This document shows, piece by piece, positions 6,699 through 8,510 of a stretch of 8,510 nt of DNA (positions are counted from its first letter, which is position 1; each line of letters begins with the position of its first letter). Both the position numbers and the translations under genes were made by a program. The DNA is from Acetoanaerobium sp041831635 (GTDB taxonomy: Bacteria; Bacillota; Clostridia; Peptostreptococcales; Filifactoraceae), in the NCBI GenBank assembly GCA_041831635.1, contig JBHASY010000116.1, positions 1 through 8,510 on the forward strand. Direction: 5' to 3'. The notes under the pieces are model-generated. The model was given only the letters and a program-made list of their open reading frames with translations. It had not been told where the DNA came from and did not search any database.

Positions 6699-6735
6699 AA
6701 AAATTACAGAAAAATTACAAATTGATATAGTTACA
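6699..6735 (+). repeat. TTACA direct repeats in the divergent region
   Basis: AAAAATTACA occurs at 6699-6708 and again at 6710-6719, an 11-nt period (one helical turn). A further TTACA, in GTTACAAAAA, lies at 6731-6735. The repeats fall in the predicted ProXp-ala leader and, on the other strand, in the likely -35 region of the minus-strand gene (CTGTAA 6709-6704, then TATTAT 6686-6681). They could be regulator sites or chance in AT-rich DNA. Confidence 0.35.
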
Positions 6736-6765
6736 AAAAGATGAAAATGAGAGGAGGAAACTTAT

Positions 6766-7254
6766 ATGCAGCAATATAAAATGGTGTACGAGGCACTGGA
6801 AAAAATGAAAATACCCTATGATGTGGTAGAACATCCACCGGCATTTACTACGCAAGAAGCGGATGCCTACATAGAAGGGAAAGAGGGAGTTCGCAGCAAA
6901 ACTTTGTTTTTATGTAATAAAAAGAAAACTGCGTATTATTTGATTATTATGGATGATGCTAAGCGGTTAGATATGAAGAAACTGGGAGAGATTATAGGAG
7001 AAAAGACTGTAAGTTTTTGCTCTGCTGAGAGATTGATGGAAAAAATGGGGTTGGAAGCAGGAGTAGTGTCATTGTTTGGCTTACTTAACAACAAAGAGCG
7101 TGATATAAGAATATACCTGGACAGGGAGATACTGTCAGAAAAATACATAAGTTTTCATCCTAACAATAACACCAAAACGATTTTTATAAATATGGAAGAT
7201 ATGTATAAATTCATAGAGGAACTGGGATATGAGTACTCTATTATTAACTTGTAA
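6766..7254 (+). CDS. ProXp-ala / YbaK-family aminoacyl-tRNA deacylase (prolyl-tRNA synthetase-associated domain)
   Basis: The 162-residue, single-domain cytoplasmic protein has the YbaK/ProRS-INS fold signature. Such free-standing proteins clear mischarged tRNA, typically Ala-tRNA(Pro), in trans after prolyl-tRNA synthetase errors. Visible marks are EHPPAFTTQEADAY (22-35), the conserved lysine Lys45 in RSKTLFL (known to be required in characterised ProXp-ala), a GVVSLFGLLN segment (99-108) in place of the family's GSVTPFAL, and FHPNNNTKTI (130-139), like the family's FHPxxNTAT. AGGAGG (6752-6757) lies 8 nt from the ATG. It is transcribed alone from a consensus promoter and followed by its own terminator. 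Subfamily (ProXp-ala rather than YbaK Cys-tRNA(Pro) deacylase) is judged from length and motifs; substrate specificity is inference. Confidence 0.9.
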   Translation: MQQYKMVYEALEKMKIPYDVVEHPPAFTTQEADAYIEGKEGVRSKTLFLCNKKKTAYYLIIMDDAKRLDMKKLGEIIGEKTVSFCSAERLMEKMGLEAGVVSLFGLLNNKERDIRIYLDREILSEKYISFHPNNNTKTIFINMEDMYKFIEELGYEYSIINL

Positions 7255-7266
7255 AAAAACCTTAAG

Positions 7267-7300
7267 AAACAGTAAATCAAAAAATGATTTGCTGTTTTTT
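7267..7300 (+). terminator. Intrinsic terminator after the ProXp-ala gene
   Basis: AAACAGTAAATCA (7267-7279) pairs with TGATTTGCTGTTT (7285-7297) over 13 pairs with one T-G wobble, a five-A loop and a T6 run (7295-7300). It begins 13 nt after the stop codon. Confidence 0.9.
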
Positions 7301-7368
7301 AATTATCTGTAAATTACTCTTTATTTTCAATTTTTTTTGTAAAAATTTTAATTAAATGAAATATATAC

Positions 7369-7397
7369 TTTACATATATATATATATATATTACAAT
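7369..7397 (+). promoter_or_regulatory. Promoter with a TA-repeat spacer before the XRE cassette
   Basis: TTTACA (7369-7374) and TACAAT (7392-7397) each match the sigma-A hexamers at 5 of 6 positions. They are spaced exactly 17 nt apart, and the whole spacer is TATATA...T. The start would be near 7404, only about 16 nt before the ATG, leaving room for just the AAGGAGG site (7407-7413). Because the spacer is a dinucleotide repeat, replication slippage would change spacing to 15 or 19 nt and so switch promoter strength. Confidence 0.7.
7374..7391. repeat. (AT)9 dinucleotide microsatellite
   Basis: Eighteen bases of uninterrupted alternating A and T lie between the C of TTTACA and the TACAAT box. 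No comparable dinucleotide tract is present elsewhere in the window. It forms the spacer of the XRE-cassette promoter. Confidence 0.95.
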
Positions 7398-7419
7398 AAG
7401 TAATATAAGGAGGATATAT

Positions 7420-7620
7420 ATGAAGAATAAAAGAATGAAGATAGCACGTTTGCAATGCGATATGAGTCAAGAGGATTTGGCAAAAGCTGTAGGGGTTACA
7501 CGGCAAACGATAGGACTAATAGAAGCAGGAGGTTATAACCCTACATTAAACTTATGTATTTCAATATGTAAGGCACTGGGGAAAACTTTAGATGATTTAT
7601 TTTGGGAGGAAATAAAATGA
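7420..7620 (+). CDS. Small XRE-family helix-turn-helix regulator
   Basis: The 66-residue protein is a bare Cro/C1-type DNA-binding domain with no effector domain. The helix-turn-helix covers about residues 16-35 (SQEDLAKAVGVTRQTIGLIE, the recognition helix starting near Val26). It is followed by the typical GGYNPTLNLCISICKALGKTLDDLF. This is the short YozG-like class often encoded directly before a small membrane protein and commonly autorepressing. AAGGAGG (7407-7413) lies 6 nt from the ATG. The stop overlaps the next start as ATGA (7617-7620), so translation is coupled. The gene stands behind the TA-spacer promoter. Regulation of its own promoter is inference from the family. Confidence 0.93.
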   Translation: MKNKRMKIARLQCDMSQEDLAKAVGVTRQTIGLIEAGGYNPTLNLCISICKALGKTLDDLFWEEIK

Positions 7621-8072
7621 AATCTGATAAAATTCAAGATGAAAGAATATTAACTGAGAAAAGAAATATACAAAGCAGAGGATACACATGGGCAGTGTAT
7701 ATACTTTTTATATCCGTTATCATACAGCAATTTTTCATGAATACACCGTTTTCACAGTATGCAGTCGAATTGTTTCTTTTAATAGGCTGTGGGATTTATG
7801 TACTTGTTTCAAGCTATATGAGAGGAATCGACATATCAAACCCGAGAGGCGACAGTAAGAAGCAAATTTTATTCTCTGCGATTGTTTCAGGTATTGCATC
7901 TGTAATTTTATACGCTGATTTAAGTGGAAACTATGAGATGAATGATTTGATGTTTTATTTTGCATTTTTCGTCGTATTCTTTTTTATCTCAAGGATTATA
8001 ATAATTGTTTTAAACAGGAAGAAACTGGATAGTATAGATAAGGAATTAAACGATGAGGAAGATAGAATATGA
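7617..8072 (+). CDS. Four-helix membrane protein partnered with the XRE regulator
   Basis: The 151-residue protein has a charged cytoplasmic N-terminus (MKSDKIQDERILTEKR), four hydrophobic segments (about 22-40, 46-66, 84-101 and 111-132) and a charged C-terminal tail (133-151, KELNDEEDR). No catalytic motif is visible. GGGAGGA (7604-7610) lies 6 nt from the ATG at 7617, which overlaps the XRE stop by 4 nt; a TTG 15 nt upstream in frame is rejected because it lies inside the ribosome binding site. Small membrane proteins beginning with such a KxxDER stretch commonly follow XRE genes in Bacillota and are of unknown function; the DUF6773-type family is a possibility I cannot confirm. Its own stop overlaps a further short ORF in the same ATGA manner. 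Confidence 0.88.
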   Translation: MKSDKIQDERILTEKRNIQSRGYTWAVYILFISVIIQQFFMNTPFSQYAVELFLLIGCGIYVLVSSYMRGIDISNPRGDSKKQILFSAIVSGIASVILYADLSGNYEMNDLMFYFAFFVVFFFISRIIIIVLNRKKLDSIDKELNDEEDRI

Positions 8073-8155
8073 ATGTAAACAAGATAGTTAGCTGTAGCTT
8101 GCCTATATGTGAACTTACTCATAATATAGGCAAATGCAACGGCTTATCAAAATAA
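8069..8155 (+). CDS. Candidate 28-residue cysteine-containing peptide
   Basis: The ATG at 8069 overlaps the stop of the membrane protein gene (ATGA, 8069-8072), repeating the arrangement at the previous junction. GAGGAA (8055-8060) lies 8 nt upstream, a proper ribosome binding site. The 28-codon frame ends at TAA 8153-8155. The peptide starts MNVNKIVSCSLPIC and has cysteines at 9, 14 and 23 plus His18, a C-x4-C-x3-H-x4-C arrangement that could bind metal or be disulfide-linked. It has no obvious signal peptide. An imperfect stem-loop (8091-8143) occupies most of the coding stretch, so the conservation that matters may be in the RNA rather than the peptide. I do not recognise it. The coding call rests on the overlap and the ribosome binding site only. 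Confidence 0.4.
   Translation: MNVNKIVSCSLPICELTHNIGKCNGLSK
8091..8143. repeat. Long imperfect stem-loop at the end of the XRE cassette
   Basis: TTGCCTATAT (8099-8108) pairs perfectly with ATATAGGCAA (8124-8133) around a 15-nt loop. The stem extends outward with GC/GC (8097-8098 with 8136-8137) and GCTGT (8091-8095) against ACGGC (8139-8143), interrupted by a 2-nt bulge and one mismatch. No T-run follows on either strand, so it is not a standard intrinsic terminator. It may protect the 3' end of the mRNA or be a mobile-repeat remnant. Confidence 0.55.
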
Positions 8156-8240
8156 TTTATATTAGCATAGAAAGCGATTTTAATTCTTATATATTTACGA
8201 AACGGATATTTAATGTTAATATAGTAACTGTAAATTCAGT
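8156..8240 (+). promoter_or_regulatory. AT-rich region upstream of tRNA-Arg, weak promoter
   Basis: TATAGT (8220-8225) lies 15 nt before the tRNA and would start transcription near 8232, a normal distance for a tRNA. No good -35 hexamer sits 16-18 nt upstream, so the promoter call is tentative. Otherwise nothing is recognised here. Confidence 0.35.
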
Positions 8241-8317
8241 GCACCCATAGCTCAGTCGGATAGAGCTGCAGTTTCCTAAACTGTGAGTCGGAGGTTCAAG
8301 TCCTCTTGGGTGCACCA
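8241..8317 (+). tRNA. tRNA-Arg (anticodon CCT)
   Basis: A full cloverleaf is visible: acceptor stem GCACCCA/TGGGTGC, D arm GCTC-AGTCGGATA-GAGC, anticodon stem GCAGT/ACTGT (one G-T pair), loop TTCCTAA with anticodon CCT at 8275-8277, 5-nt variable loop GAGTC, T arm GGAGG-TTCAAGT-CCTCT, discriminator A and an encoded CCA (8315-8317). It reads the AGG arginine codon. The gene is complete at 77 nt. No duplicated 3' end marking an integrated element was seen in the 190 bases downstream. Confidence 0.97.
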
Positions 8318-8438
8318 TTCAAACCCACGACTGTTTTCAGTAAATGAAAATATAATATACAAATCTACTTTTTCGAGACCGTTTCAAGTTTTGTGTAAAG
8401 ATGAAAAACTGATATAAGATGTGTTATTAGTTACTGTA

Positions 8439-8475
8439 GGCAGAGCCTGATTTCAACAGGTTCTGCCCTTGTTTA
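8439..8475 (+). terminator. G-C-rich hairpin downstream of tRNA-Arg
   Basis: GGCAGAGCCTG (8439-8449) pairs with CAGGTTCTGCC (8457-8467) over 11 pairs including one G-T, with a 7-nt loop, followed by CTTGTTTAT. The T-tract is interrupted, so it is a moderate terminator for the tRNA transcript about 120 nt upstream. On the other strand the hairpin would instead lie at the 5' end of the RNA made from the leftward promoter at the window edge. Confidence 0.5.
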
Positions 8476-8476
8476 T

Positions 8477-8504
8477 ATTATAATTCAGTTTCCGGACATG
8501 TCAA
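8477..8504 (-). promoter_or_regulatory. Leftward consensus promoter at the right edge
   Basis: On the minus strand, TTGACA (8504-8499), a 16-nt spacer and TATAAT (8482-8477) form two perfect hexamers. The start would be near 8470, directly before the 8467-8439 hairpin, and the RNA would run antisense to tRNA-Arg. No minus-strand ORF begins in the next 400 bases, so if active it makes a non-coding RNA or a spurious antisense transcript. Confidence 0.5.
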
Positions 8505-8510
8505 GCAGGG

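Noticed and set aside
6699..6719. CRISPR-like repeat
   Set aside because: Two 10-nt copies without spacers; far too short for CRISPR repeats.
7602..7616. TTG start for the membrane protein gene
   Set aside because: It lies within the purine-rich ribosome binding site that serves the ATG at 7617.
8330..8341. ACTG-TTTT-CAGT hairpin after the tRNA as terminator
   Set aside because: Only four pairs and no T-run after it.
8479..8484. Plus-strand TATAAT near the right edge as a rightward promoter
   Set aside because: No acceptable -35 hexamer at the right distance; the matching hexamer pair is on the minus strand.
8241..8510. Integration site of a mobile element at tRNA-Arg
   Set aside because: No direct repeat of the tRNA 3' end and no integrase gene in the window; an element further right cannot be judged.

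Overview
The window is AT-rich (roughly one third G+C by eye), uses AGA for most arginines, has AGGAGG ribosome binding sites in front of nearly every gene, and carries a T-box serS leader and a rubrerythrin. This points to a low-GC, anaerobic Bacillota (Clostridia/Tissierellia-like). Genus cannot be read from the sequence.

Left part (1-3106, + strand): the 3' part of a UPF0182-family membrane protein gene, whose start lies outside the window, followed after 16 nt by an MscS-type mechanosensitive channel gene. The two look like one envelope-related operon. A 420-bp AT-rich gap without a convincing gene follows. It ends in a promoter with an overlapping palindrome and a hairpin leader in front of a rubrerythrin gene (3529-4131), an anaerobe's peroxide-detoxifying enzyme.

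Middle part (4148-5920, + strand): a strong promoter, a complete T-box riboswitch with a UCC (serine) specifier and an intrinsic terminator, an unusually long 168-nt stretch, and serS. A bidirectional terminator closes serS and also serves the convergent minus-strand locus.

Minus-strand locus (5958-6632): two reading frames of an unrecognised membrane protein lie in the same frame, separated by one TAA. Together they look like one three-helix membrane protein gene broken by a nonsense mutation, or one read through. Diverging from it is a ProXp-ala/YbaK-type trans-editing deacylase gene (6766-7254) behind a perfect TTGACA-17-TATAAT promoter, with its own terminator.

Right part (7369-8155, + strand): the most interesting segment. 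A promoter whose 17-nt spacer is nothing but a TA dinucleotide repeat drives a small XRE regulator, a four-helix membrane protein and, unlisted by ordinary gene finding, a 28-codon ORF with three cysteines and a good ribosome binding site. Each gene overlaps the next by ATGA. The spacer repeat suggests an on/off (phase-variable) switch for this cassette. A tRNA-Arg(CCT) follows, then a hairpin and a consensus leftward promoter at the window edge that would transcribe antisense to the tRNA.

No CRISPR array, insertion sequence or rRNA was seen.
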